This document shows positions 41,346 to 49,688 of a stretch of DNA of 64,000 nucleotides, piece by piece. The notes under the pieces are model-generated. The model searched no databases, was not told the DNA's origin, and saw nothing but the letters and a program-made list of their open reading frames with translations. The stretch's first letter is position 1, and each line of letters opens with the position of its first letter. The translations under genes and the position numbers were made by a program. The DNA comes from CALCKU01 sp964654665 (lineage in GTDB: Bacteria > Pseudomonadota > Alphaproteobacteria > Caulobacterales > Maricaulaceae): contig CAZZKV010000001.1 in the NCBI GenBank assembly GCA_964654665.1, forward strand, positions 62,001 to 126,000, written 5' to 3'.

Positions 41346-42431
41346 TTATTTCGAATGATCGTCTGGCGAACATTGCGTTTGGATGTAATCTCTTAATTGC
41401 GTTTTAAATGCTGTATCCATAACCGACACCGCATAATTCTTTTTGGTGTGATTGTTTTCTAATTTAACGCCCGGTATTTTTTCATATGAATTGCCTTTTT
41501 GTATGCCTATAACACATGGTTCACCTGTTCCTGATATTCTTAATAAGGGTGATCCAGAAGACCTTGCTTCCATGTCGCATGTGTGGCGAAGCAAATTATA
41601 TCGCGGATCTTTTTTTGATATACAGCATTTGCCTGACGATATTTTTGCTTTGTAATTCAATCCTTTTTTACGGGCAGATATATCACGTCGTGATAACGCA
41701 AGCTGAGGCATGATGATTTCGTCTTCAAAATCTCTGCGGCATTTGTTACCCGAGAAACTGCTCTTAGCTTTATAGTCGGGGCAAATTTTAAGCGTTTTAA
41801 AATTTGGATTTTGGCTAAACCGGATTGCATCTATTTTAATAATAGCAAAATCTGAATTCTTTGACGAAGATAAGGTTTCCTTTGGTGATGGTTTGCCTGT
41901 GTGTATATTCGTAACGAGGCCATATTCTGATGGGCCTAACTGTGTTTCAAATGATTTTCTAATTTTACATTCTGCACCATTTTCTCCGCCGCGGTCATCA
42001 ATATAATGCGCGACAGAGAGGAGGAGCTTATTACGGCAGGATGAAAAGTCGCCAGCGATATTATTATCTTTAGCATAAGCTTCAACATCAATGAAAAAGC
42101 CGCTAGTTGTATTTTTATTCCACCTCGCCCCTTTTTTGCATTGTAAGTGTACGAGATTATTTTTGGCCATACTCGATTGCAAAACCGAGTTATAATAGCG
42201 GGACGATACAGGATAAGCCGCGCCTTTTTTGCGCGAGTCCTCGCCAATCACATAGGCTAATTTTATACTATCTTGCAGATGGACGGTTTTCGCAGTTGAA
42301 AAACCATGGGTTTCGGTTAGGGTATTAGGCGGTAGAAGGCGTAGATAATTACCTATTGCCGAGGCATTAGTCGGTCCATGGATTGAAACTGACAGTAATA
42401 GACCCAGTGTGCCAATAAAGTCCCGGCGCAT
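41346..42431 (-). CDS. Secreted trypsin-like (S1-fold) serine protease
   Basis: 361 residues with a signal peptide (to about residue 25). The catalytic triad can be placed: His in LLSVAHYID near 140, Asp in NSDFAIIKID near 199, Ser in EARSSGSPLLRI near 293. Several Cys pairs suggest disulfides. Its base composition looks more AT-rich than the flanking genes. No pro-domain or PDZ domain is seen. The target is unknown. Confidence 0.75.
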   Translation of the reverse strand: MRRDFIGTLGLLLSVSIHGPTNASAIGNYLRLLPPNTLTETHGFSTAKTVHLQDSIKLAYVIGEDSRKKGAAYPVSSRYYNSVLQSSMAKNNLVHLQCKKGARWNKNTTSGFFIDVEAYAKDNNIAGDFSSCRNKLLLSVAHYIDDRGGENGAECKIRKSFETQLGPSEYGLVTNIHTGKPSPKETLSSSKNSDFAIIKIDAIRFSQNPNFKTLKICPDYKAKSSFSGNKCRRDFEDEIIMPQLALSRRDISARKKGLNYKAKISSGKCCISKKDPRYNLLRHTCDMEARSSGSPLLRISGTGEPCVIGIQKGNSYEKIPGVKLENNHTKKNYAVSVMDTAFKTQLRDYIQTQCSPDDHSK

Positions 42432-42712
42432 ATATTTATCCCTAAAGCATCGTTAATTTCCTGTGTAAGTGCAATTTCCAAGCCATTTTCTGGTCGACAT
42501 TATGGTTACAGAGACCAATCAGGAATGTTTGCATAATGTGAGTGGTTGAGATGGGTTTGGCAGATGATAAAAATCAAGAATAGATATATGAGGTGCGCGA
42601 TAAGGCGGATCGGTGATGCCAATAAAATATAACGTTCAAGTGAGATATGATTTTATCAGTATGCTTATCTATTTTATCGGCTTATTCCTGTTGAGAACGG
42701 AAGAGAATCATT

Positions 42713-44092
42713 TTGGCCAAAACACTGTCTACCGATCTAACGCTGGGTAAAATTTCGGCGCATGTTATGCGTATGCTGGGTCCCGCAACTTTGGCTATGT
42801 TTGCATTATTATCAGCGGGCATCGTTGACACGATTTATTTAGGACGGCTTAGCGATCCAGAGGTGCCCAATCTTGGTGTTATGGCCTTGGCAGCTGTTGG
42901 TTTCGCCTATCCGCTCACCTTTATAGGTAATAGCGCTAATATTGGATTAGGTGCAGGAACACTATCGGCCATTTCCCGAGCTATGGGGCAGAAAGATGAA
43001 GATCGGGCAAAACGCCATGGGGCGTCAGCGATACTCCTTGGTATAGTTTTCATGTCGCTTTTGGTCAGTTTTATGCTGTTAGGGATGCCTTTTATATTAA
43101 AGGCAATGGGAGCCAAAGGCCAAATTTTTGAAATGGCCTCGGATTATCTTGCTATTTCTTTGCCGGGATTAGTAATTGTTTCAATTTCGATTTTATGTGT
43201 CAATATCTTGAGAGGACGGGGCGAGGCGAAAATGCCGAGTTCTTTTATGATTATCGGTGCCGTAATAAACATTATTGTTGATCCTTTGCTGATTTTTGGA
43301 ATTGGGCCGTTTCCACGTCTTGAAGTTCAAGGCGCTGCATTAGCAACGGTCATCGGATATAGTTTTGGTGCAGGGTTTGGATTTTATATTGTTTGTTTCC
43401 ATCGCCGGGCCATATCGTTTTCTCAAATGACGATTGGATCTATAAAACGGGCATGGGGCGTTGTTGGACGGGTCGGGCTGCCCGCAGCAGGGACAAATAT
43501 TATTGTTCCAGTTGGCGCGACAATAGCGGTTACAATTATCGCACGGTTTTTAACGGTAGAAGATGTAGCTGCGTTTACTGTTGTGGGTAGAATAGAGATG
43601 ATTTCTATTGGTGTTCTATATGCCTTGTCAGGGTGTATCGGCGCTGTGACAGGGCAAAATGGCGGAGCCGGATTGACGGATAGAGTCCGCGCAGCCTTTA
43701 AATTTTGTTATTTTATTTGTCTGGTTTGGGGTCTGATTATGACAGTTATACTGGCTATAGTAGCTGCCCCATTAGCATCAGTCTTTACAACTGATGCGTC
43801 TGTCGTGGCTAAGGCCATGCCTTATTTTTATATCGTACCTGTTACCGTTTTTGCTTATGGGTTTGTCTTTGTAAGCGCTGCTGGATTGAATGCACTGGGC
43901 CGCCCGATATACGGATTTACCTATACGGCTATTCGATCTTTGTTGTTCTATGTCCTCCTGATTTATATAGGTGTTCAGCTTGATGGGTTACGTGGTGCAT
44001 TTTTTGGGGTAGCTGGAGCCAATATTTTATCGGGATTAATCGCGGCTTATTGGACTCTTCGTAAAACACCATTAACAGCTAAAGTCAGTTAA
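42713..44092 (+). CDS. MATE family efflux transporter
   Basis: 459 residues from a TTG start with GGAAGAG 9 bp upstream. Twelve membrane helices in two halves; LAMFALLSAGIVDTIYLGRLSDPE and GNSANIGLGAGTLSAISRAMGQKDE are the first-half MATE motifs and NILRGRGEAKMPSSFMIIGAVINIIVDPLLIFG is the linker to helix 5. MATE proteins export cationic compounds using Na+ or H+. It lies directly upstream of the sigma54 matrix locus but has no such promoter itself. The 281-bp gap before it shows nothing notable. Confidence 0.9.
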   Translation: MAKTLSTDLTLGKISAHVMRMLGPATLAMFALLSAGIVDTIYLGRLSDPEVPNLGVMALAAVGFAYPLTFIGNSANIGLGAGTLSAISRAMGQKDEDRAKRHGASAILLGIVFMSLLVSFMLLGMPFILKAMGAKGQIFEMASDYLAISLPGLVIVSISILCVNILRGRGEAKMPSSFMIIGAVINIIVDPLLIFGIGPFPRLEVQGAALATVIGYSFGAGFGFYIVCFHRRAISFSQMTIGSIKRAWGVVGRVGLPAAGTNIIVPVGATIAVTIIARFLTVEDVAAFTVVGRIEMISIGVLYALSGCIGAVTGQNGGAGLTDRVRAAFKFCYFICLVWGLIMTVILAIVAAPLASVFTTDASVVAKAMPYFYIVPVTVFAYGFVFVSAAGLNALGRPIYGFTYTAIRSLLFYVLLIYIGVQLDGLRGAFFGVAGANILSGLIAAYWTLRKTPLTAKVS

Positions 44093-44152
44093 ATGTCTTT
44101 TGGTGTTCTATAAGAGTTGTCATCACATTGGCAGTTAACGCGTGGTGTTCTC

Positions 44153-44270
44153 AATTTGCAATTATATTATTTTCATAATCGGAATATATATATTCCTCAC
44201 AGATAATTAATCACTTAAGCTATTGAAATAGCGTTATAAAATTTCAACCTGCTTTGGCATGTCGTTTGAA
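44153..44270 (+). promoter_or_regulatory. Sigma54-type promoter P1 with upstream activator motifs
   Basis: TTTGCAAT at 44155-44162, then TTAATCACTTAAGCTATTG at 44207-44225, then TTGGCATG at 44254-44261 with GG at 44256-44257, 10 bases, and GA at 44268-44269 (-24/-12 spacing; consensus GC). The arrangement is shared with P3 and P4. It would transcribe 44359-46004, starting near 44281. Confidence 0.65.
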
Positions 44271-44281
44271 CAGCTAAGAGC

Positions 44282-44333
44282 GTATCCGGTAGTGACTTGA
44301 ATAAACTGCCCCTAATTCTTGTCACCCGGATAC
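44282..44333 (+). promoter_or_regulatory. Stem-loop at the predicted 5' end of the P1 transcript
   Basis: GTATCCGG (44282-44289) plus GTGAC (44292-44296) pair with GTCAC (44321-44325) plus CCGGATAC (44326-44333), with a TA bulge and a 24-base loop containing CCCCT. It begins at the predicted transcription start and ends 25 bp before the ATG. Likely a transcript-stabilising or regulatory leader. Confidence 0.6.
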
Positions 44334-44358
44334 ACTCAAGCAATTAAAGGACATTCCT

Positions 44359-44808
44359 ATGAAAACATATCTTATAGCCCTTAGTGTAGCCCTATTGGCG
44401 ACACCTGTCTATGCCGATGAAGGCCATGGACCAACAGATAGCCCAACAGAAGAAACTGCATCACCTGTGGATTCACATGGAGATACGACAGCGCCGCATG
44501 AAGATCGTGAATCGAGCGTCACAGCCGTGTCGATTGCTCAATATGCTTCCAGCTCTGGACTTTATGCGCGGGAAAGTGATCTCCGTATTAATATGATTGA
44601 TGTTAACGGCGGAGATGCCAATGGTCTTGACATCACCCAGAGTGCAGCCATGATAGGCGGTAGTTATTATGACACTCATGTTGAGGTTAATGCTATTCGC
44701 ATTTATGGTGGAACGCTCAGTTCTTCATCTATTAAGCAATCTGCGACATTAGATAATACGGTTCTGCGGAGTGTGGATATCGAATTGAACAAACTTTACA
44801 TTCGATAG
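44359..44808 (+). CDS. Exported three-repeat protein, candidate matrix or fibre subunit
   Basis: 149 residues with a Sec signal (1-19, cleaving after VYA). Residues 20-52 are an acidic, His/Pro/Thr-rich spacer. From 54 on there are three copies of a 33-residue repeat in exact register: I59xQxA, I92xQxA, I125xQxA; then N78, N111, N144 each followed by x-I/L; GG at 84-85 and 117-118; and alternating hydrophobics before each Asn. This is the look of a small beta-solenoid, as in curlin-type fibre subunits, although the repeat is longer than the CsgA repeat and the family is not recognised. AAAGGA precedes the ATG. First gene of the P1 operon. Confidence 0.65.
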   Translation: MKTYLIALSVALLATPVYADEGHGPTDSPTEETASPVDSHGDTTAPHEDRESSVTAVSIAQYASSSGLYARESDLRINMIDVNGGDANGLDITQSAAMIGGSYYDTHVEVNAIRIYGGTLSSSSIKQSATLDNTVLRSVDIELNKLYIR

Positions 44809-44811
44809 TCC

Positions 44812-45192
44812 ATGTCTTTGCTCTCACGCAGATTTTTCCTAACCGGACTTATGCTATTTTCTTCGTTAGCACCAGTATCTGCGTGGGCTGATCGTATTGT
44901 CACTATTGATATGAGAAATGGCGTTAAAGCCGAACATATACAGGCTTATCGTCTTGCCGTATTGGGTGGAAAAGAGGCGACCCATGCTCGGGTTATTCGC
45001 TTACTTATTTCGAGCAAAACTGGGTTTGATGCCGGTGTTTTGGAAATCCCAAAATATCGACGAACAATGAATATTTGGGTTCACATTTATGTTTTTCATG
45101 GTCAACACATTACAGCCCCTTTGCGGGTTAATCTATTTTCAATCGACTCGAGAATGACCAAACATATTAATTTGGAGGTCGCGTTGCGATGA
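44812..45192 (+). CDS. Tat-exported small beta-rich protein, unknown family
   Basis: 126 residues. The N-terminus MSLLSRRFFLTGLMLFSSLAPVSAWA has a twin-arginine motif (S-R-R-F-F-L) and a cleavage site. The mature part of about 100 residues alternates polar and hydrophobic residues (RIVTIDMRNG, THARVIRLLISS, NIWVHIYVFHGQHI), suggesting a beta-sandwich. It lies 3 bp after the repeat-protein gene and overlaps the lipoprotein gene by 4 bp, so the three act together. A chaperone or assembly role is only a guess from the position. Confidence 0.6.
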   Translation: MSLLSRRFFLTGLMLFSSLAPVSAWADRIVTIDMRNGVKAEHIQAYRLAVLGGKEATHARVIRLLISSKTGFDAGVLEIPKYRRTMNIWVHIYVFHGQHITAPLRVNLFSIDSRMTKHINLEVALR

Positions 45193-46004
45193 CAGAAGGA
45201 ATTAAATTATTAGCCGTCCTGACTGTATTGGGACATTTAATTGGTGGATGTTCAACGGTGCCGCATAGCGCGGGTAGTTGGATGGAAAATTCTGCCTATA
45301 GTAAATCTACGCACCATGATCATAAGACACATAAACGCGGGCAGCCATTATCCGAAGCGGCCGATCAAATAGAAGCCGCGAATAAGTTAATGGTTGCGGC
45401 TTTTCCGCGAAGTGAAAAATCAGCGATTAAATTATGGGTAACAGATTCGCATAATTTAGCTGATGGGGTGTATACAAATAACTTTGGTGACAAACTATCA
45501 CCAGCCCCAGGCATTAAAATGCATAAAATTATGCAGGGTTCCAATGTAATAACGCTTGACCCGCTTCATGTGCCGCCCTGTGCCGGAATGGAAAATAATT
45601 CAGCCCATCATTGGGTCCTGCGTAGCTTTATAATGAACTATGATGAAAATCTAAACCGAACGGTCGAAGGGTTTTTTCCAAATATCGATACGGCAGATAT
45701 ACAGGCAGAAATTGATAATGGAGATCGGGCAATCACGGACCGTTTTGACCTAAAGGCAAAAATAACGGATTGCCGGAGTGGCCGTATTATCTATGGGGCA
45801 GAAGAAAGTTTTTTAAAAACGGCTATAAGTTCGGATAAATCAGTTTACTTATTTGGTAAATCATTAGGGATGTTTTATCGTGATTCTAAATTTATCGATC
45901 CGGGCCTTAATCAAACACGTGACCTTGCTATGGATATGTTTTTATCAGGTATTGCAATGGATATAGTCGGTGATCGTAAGTCTTTGAGCCATAAAGAGCG
46001 TTAA
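45189..46004 (+). CDS. Putative lipoprotein of the repeat-protein operon
   Basis: 271 residues with a lipoprotein signal: a hydrophobic stretch then LIGGC-S at about 18-22. The mature protein begins with a His/Ser/Lys-rich linker (STHHDHKTHKRG) and continues as a globular alpha/beta domain with LSEAADQIEAANKLMVAAF, an SRSGRIIYGAEESF-like segment (ITDCRSGRIIYGAEESFLKT) and the end GLNQTRDLAMDMFLSGIAMDIVG. The general shape recalls outer-membrane secretion lipoproteins of curli-like systems, but I see no firm CsgG motif. Third gene of the operon. Confidence 0.6.
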   Translation: MTEGIKLLAVLTVLGHLIGGCSTVPHSAGSWMENSAYSKSTHHDHKTHKRGQPLSEAADQIEAANKLMVAAFPRSEKSAIKLWVTDSHNLADGVYTNNFGDKLSPAPGIKMHKIMQGSNVITLDPLHVPPCAGMENNSAHHWVLRSFIMNYDENLNRTVEGFFPNIDTADIQAEIDNGDRAITDRFDLKAKITDCRSGRIIYGAEESFLKTAISSDKSVYLFGKSLGMFYRDSKFIDPGLNQTRDLAMDMFLSGIAMDIVGDRKSLSHKER

Positions 46005-46098
46005 GGCTCAGGGGTATAGATGAAGCCCGCCACCACTTTTACAATTTTATCGTTATTTAACTTAACATCGGTAAACCCTCTAAGAGATGTGAGGTTTT

Positions 46099-48114
46099 AT
46101 GACGAATACAGGCTTAACAATAATTTTAGCGATTATAGCGTTTGTGTTGGGTTATATTTTTCGCTACCTGAATTTAAAATATGAATCCAAGGCTAATTTA
46201 ACCTCGCAGCAGTTACGGGCTACAGTGTCGGCGTCATTAGACGGGATTATTATCATTAATTCCGATGGTGAAATTTTAGAATTCAGTGAGGCGGCAGAGC
46301 GCATATTCGGATATAATCGTATAGATATTTTAGGTAAAAAAATGTCTGAGTTAATTGTACCCGAACGCTATAGAGAAGCCCATGATACGGGTATGCAGCG
46401 CATGCGTGAAACAGGCGTTGCAAAAATATTAGGACAGCGGATTGAGATAGAAGCCATGCGGAACAATGGCGAAGAATTCATGTCTGAACTTGCGATATCA
46501 CGAAGCCCAAGTTCGGATGGGGATATATTCATCGCCTTTATTCGCGATATATCAGATGCCAAAGCCGCCGAAGAAGCCCTAAAAGAGGCTAAGTTGAAAG
46601 CCGAGGAGGCGAGTGAAGTCAAATCCAAATTCTTAGCCGCTATGAGTCATGAAATCAGGACACCATTTAATGCGGTTTTAGGCATATTGGATATATTGAG
46701 TGAATCAGAGCTTAACCCTGACCAATTTCAATTGGTTGAAACCGCTCGAAAGTCCTCAACCGCACTTCTTCGAATTATTAATGATACTTTGGATTATGCA
46801 AAAATAACCTCGGGTACAGTGGATGTTATCGATAAGCCTTTTAAAGCATCAGATATTTTTGATGATGTTAAAACATTATTCGACCCCGTTGCTCAGGAAA
46901 AAGGTTTAACACTAAAAATCGATCAAGATTTCGGCACGCAACCCTTTTTAATTGGCGATGCTGGACGCATTAAACAAGTTTTGATGAATTTTGTGAGTAA
47001 TGCGATCAAATTTACACCGTCGGGTGAAATTGAATTACTTATTAAAACAGCTTACCGAAAAGATGGGCAATGTGATTTATTTTGCGGCGTTCAAGATCGG
47101 GGTATTGGTATCCCAATTGATAAACAAGATGCTCTCTTTGGAGAGTTTTATATGGTGGATGCCACAGACACGCGCGAACATGAAGGTACGGGGCTTGGCT
47201 TGGCAATTTGCAGGCGGCTTATCCAAATGATGGGCGGTGAAATCGGCGTGAAAAGCGTTCCAGAGAAAGGGTCCTTATTCTGGATGTCTGTTCCTCTTAC
47301 AGAAACATCGGAAAGGGCGGTCAATATATCCCCAATTGTTAGCTCCGCTGCCGATATCACCGGGGTTAATGTTCTTTTGGCCGAAGACAATAAAACTAAT
47401 CAAATGGTTATTACTAGAATGTTGAACAGCCTCAAAGCGAAGGTGACAATTGCCAATAATGGTCAAAGCGCCTTAGATCATTTGGAGACTAACACATTTG
47501 ATATCATATTAATGGATATTTCTATGCCCGTTATGGGAGGGCTTACAGCAACAAAACATATTCGCTCGAAACCCAGCCCTTATCAAAATATACCCATTCT
47601 GGCGCTAACAGCCATGGCGAATGAAGATGATATAATCAGATTTATAAATGCAGGAATGAATGAGGTTTTGATAAAACCGGTCAGTAAAACCGATTTAAGT
47701 CATTCAATTTATACAGTTTTGGGCGCAAGTCCCGTTGATCCTATGCAGGATAAAACCACGCCTCACGATAATCCGATCCTCAATGATTTATTTGAAGGGG
47801 CGACCATGGATGAAATCGACATGTTTAAAACGCAATTTCATTCTGACTTATCCTCTGCTTTAAGGGACTTATCAAAAGCTTTGACAGCATCAGATAGAGA
47901 ATTGGCCGAGCGTACCAGCCATGTTATTAAAGGGTTGGCTGGCACCTATGGGTTTACAGCATTAAGTGAAAGTGCTGCGTTAACGAATTCTCATTGTAAC
48001 TCTGATAAGGATGTGATCTGGGTGAATGAGGGACGAAGAGTCGAAAAAATCGGACAACGCGCTCTCCAAGATATTGATGCAGTCTTTAGCCAGATAGAGG
48101 TTTCGGCTGCTTAG
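46099..48114 (+). CDS. Hybrid histidine kinase (TM-PAS-HisKA-HATPase-REC-Hpt)
   Basis: 671 residues. A single N-terminal membrane helix (about 6-24), a PAS domain at about 37-155, HisKA with H184 in MSHEIRTPF, HATPase with N-box NFVSNAIKF, DRGIGIP and GTGLGLAI (about 290-400), a receiver with D473 in ILMDISMPVMGG, and a C-terminal Hpt with H608 in TSHVIKGLAGTYG. All phospho-transfer residues are present, so a full relay H-D-H is possible. There is no large periplasmic sensor, so the signal is membrane-near or cytoplasmic. It lies 9 bp before the NtrC-type regulator, its evident partner. Confidence 0.92.
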   Translation: MTNTGLTIILAIIAFVLGYIFRYLNLKYESKANLTSQQLRATVSASLDGIIIINSDGEILEFSEAAERIFGYNRIDILGKKMSELIVPERYREAHDTGMQRMRETGVAKILGQRIEIEAMRNNGEEFMSELAISRSPSSDGDIFIAFIRDISDAKAAEEALKEAKLKAEEASEVKSKFLAAMSHEIRTPFNAVLGILDILSESELNPDQFQLVETARKSSTALLRIINDTLDYAKITSGTVDVIDKPFKASDIFDDVKTLFDPVAQEKGLTLKIDQDFGTQPFLIGDAGRIKQVLMNFVSNAIKFTPSGEIELLIKTAYRKDGQCDLFCGVQDRGIGIPIDKQDALFGEFYMVDATDTREHEGTGLGLAICRRLIQMMGGEIGVKSVPEKGSLFWMSVPLTETSERAVNISPIVSSAADITGVNVLLAEDNKTNQMVITRMLNSLKAKVTIANNGQSALDHLETNTFDIILMDISMPVMGGLTATKHIRSKPSPYQNIPILALTAMANEDDIIRFINAGMNEVLIKPVSKTDLSHSIYTVLGASPVDPMQDKTTPHDNPILNDLFEGATMDEIDMFKTQFHSDLSSALRDLSKALTASDRELAERTSHVIKGLAGTYGFTALSESAALTNSHCNSDKDVIWVNEGRRVEKIGQRALQDIDAVFSQIEVSAA

Positions 48115-48123
48115 GAGTGTGGC

Positions 48124-49569
48124 ATGGCGTCCAAGACCGATAAAGCTGATGTACTGATTATTGAAGACACATTGTCTATGGCGCTTACGTATCAGCGTCA
48201 TTTGGAACGTTCAGGTATTGGTGTTGAGATTACCCAAACAGGGGTTAATGCCATTGCGATGCTGTCATCGGGGGAGTTTTCAACGGCTTTATTAGATTTA
48301 CAATTGCCGGATATGAACGGCCTTGAAATTATTAAAAATATCCGGGCGAAAAAGCTTCCAGTGACATTTATTGTGATTACAGCCAATGGGTCCATTAATA
48401 CGGCTGTTGATGCGATGAAAAAAGGCGCTTATGATTTCTTGGTGAAACCTGTTGCCGCACAACGTCTTGTGACCAGTGTTCAAAATGGGTTAGAGCGATC
48501 AACATTACAGCAAACCGTTGAGATTCTCAAAAAAGATATGAAGCCTAAAAAGTTAAAGGGCTTTATTGGTAATTCACCGGCAATGTTAGCGGTTTACCAG
48601 ATGATAGACAGTATTGCTCAGTCGAAGGCTCCAGTATTTATAACGGGTGAATCCGGTACAGGTAAAGAAATATGCGCACAGGCTGTTCATCACGCGGGCA
48701 AACGCGCGAGACATCCTTTTGTGGCGTTAAATTGTGCAGCTATTCCTGAAAATTTAATAGAATCTGAGATATTTGGACATGTCAAAGGTGCGTTTACGGG
48801 GGCATCTGAAGCGCGAGATGGCGCGGCGAAAAAAGCACATGGCGGAACATTATTTCTCGATGAAATTTGCGAAATGGATATTAATCTACAGGCGAAGTTG
48901 CTGCGATTTTTGCAAACCGGGCAGGTTAAACGTGTGGGGAGTGACAATACTGAAGATTATGATGTGCGTGTGGTTTGCGCGACCAATCGGGACCCGATGA
49001 CTGAAGTGCGGGAAAAACGGTTTAGAGAAGACCTTTTTTATCGCTTAGATGTCTTGTCCATTCATTTGCCGCCACTGCGTGACCGTCAAGATGATGTTCT
49101 TGAGTTAGCCGAATTTTTTATGCGAAGTTATGCCAAAGAAGAAGGCAAATCATTTAATGTGATTTCGCATGAAGCGAAAACAAGGCTCAAACGCCATAAA
49201 TGGCCAGGCAATATTCGTGAAATCCAAAACTTAATTCGGAAAATTATTGTTATGCAGGATGGACCTGAATTGACAGCGGATATGCTCGATTATGTTATGA
49301 AAATACGGCAATCCTCATCCGGCCCGCATCACCTTATAGAGCTTGTTGGTGGGAGGGGCGAAACCGATGAGGTGAAATGTCCGTTAACTGTAGATATTGA
49401 GCGCCCAATGGCGGAGATAGAACGTGATGTTATAGAGGCTGTTATTGCATCGCAGGATGGAAGTGTGCCGCAGGCCTCTAAAATTTTAGGCCTGAGCCCT
49501 TCGACAATTTACCGTAAACGCGAATCTTGGTCAGGTGATCTGGAACCACATATCGCGGCAGCTGGATAA
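48124..49569 (+). CDS. NtrC-family sigma54-dependent response regulator
   Basis: 481 residues. Receiver with D58 in LLDLQLPDMNG, central AAA+ domain with Walker A GESGTGKE (175-182), the sigma54-contacting loop GAFTGA (222-227), Walker B GGTLFLDEICEM and arginine-finger region FREDLFYRLDVL, then a C-terminal Fis-type helix-turn-helix (VPQASKILGLSPSTIYRKRES). Everything needed to open a sigma54 promoter is present. Four sigma54-type promoters lie within 9 kb, one 77 bp after its stop. The likely target regulon is the alginate-like locus and the repeat-protein operon. Confidence 0.95.
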   Translation: MASKTDKADVLIIEDTLSMALTYQRHLERSGIGVEITQTGVNAIAMLSSGEFSTALLDLQLPDMNGLEIIKNIRAKKLPVTFIVITANGSINTAVDAMKKGAYDFLVKPVAAQRLVTSVQNGLERSTLQQTVEILKKDMKPKKLKGFIGNSPAMLAVYQMIDSIAQSKAPVFITGESGTGKEICAQAVHHAGKRARHPFVALNCAAIPENLIESEIFGHVKGAFTGASEARDGAAKKAHGGTLFLDEICEMDINLQAKLLRFLQTGQVKRVGSDNTEDYDVRVVCATNRDPMTEVREKRFREDLFYRLDVLSIHLPPLRDRQDDVLELAEFFMRSYAKEEGKSFNVISHEAKTRLKRHKWPGNIREIQNLIRKIIVMQDGPELTADMLDYVMKIRQSSSGPHHLIELVGGRGETDEVKCPLTVDIERPMAEIERDVIEAVIASQDGSVPQASKILGLSPSTIYRKRESWSGDLEPHIAAAG

Positions 49570-49575
49570 TTTCAT

Positions 49576-49660
49576 ATTGCAATTCATTTTTTGCACTTTG
49601 CAATAAATAGAACGAAAACCCCCCATAAAACCGCATATTTTTAATGGCATAGCCCTTGCG
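49576..49660 (+). promoter_or_regulatory. Sigma54-type promoter P2 with TTTGCAAT boxes
   Basis: ATTGCAAT at 49576-49583 and TTTGCAAT at 49597-49604, the latter part of an inverted TTGCA-CTT-TGCAA. The promoter TGGCAT-N-TTGCG has GG at 49646-49647, 10 bases, and GC at 49658-49659, a full -24/-12 match. It precedes the porin-alg44-alg8 operon. The 19-bp motif of P1, P3 and P4 is absent here. Confidence 0.72.
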
Positions 49661-49688
49661 ATGCTCTCACTGACATAGTGAGGCAGAT

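Noticed and set aside
44359..44808. Direct call as CsgA or HfaA
   Set aside because: Repeat length and motif differ and no CsgG/HfaB motif was identified next to it; kept as unknown family.
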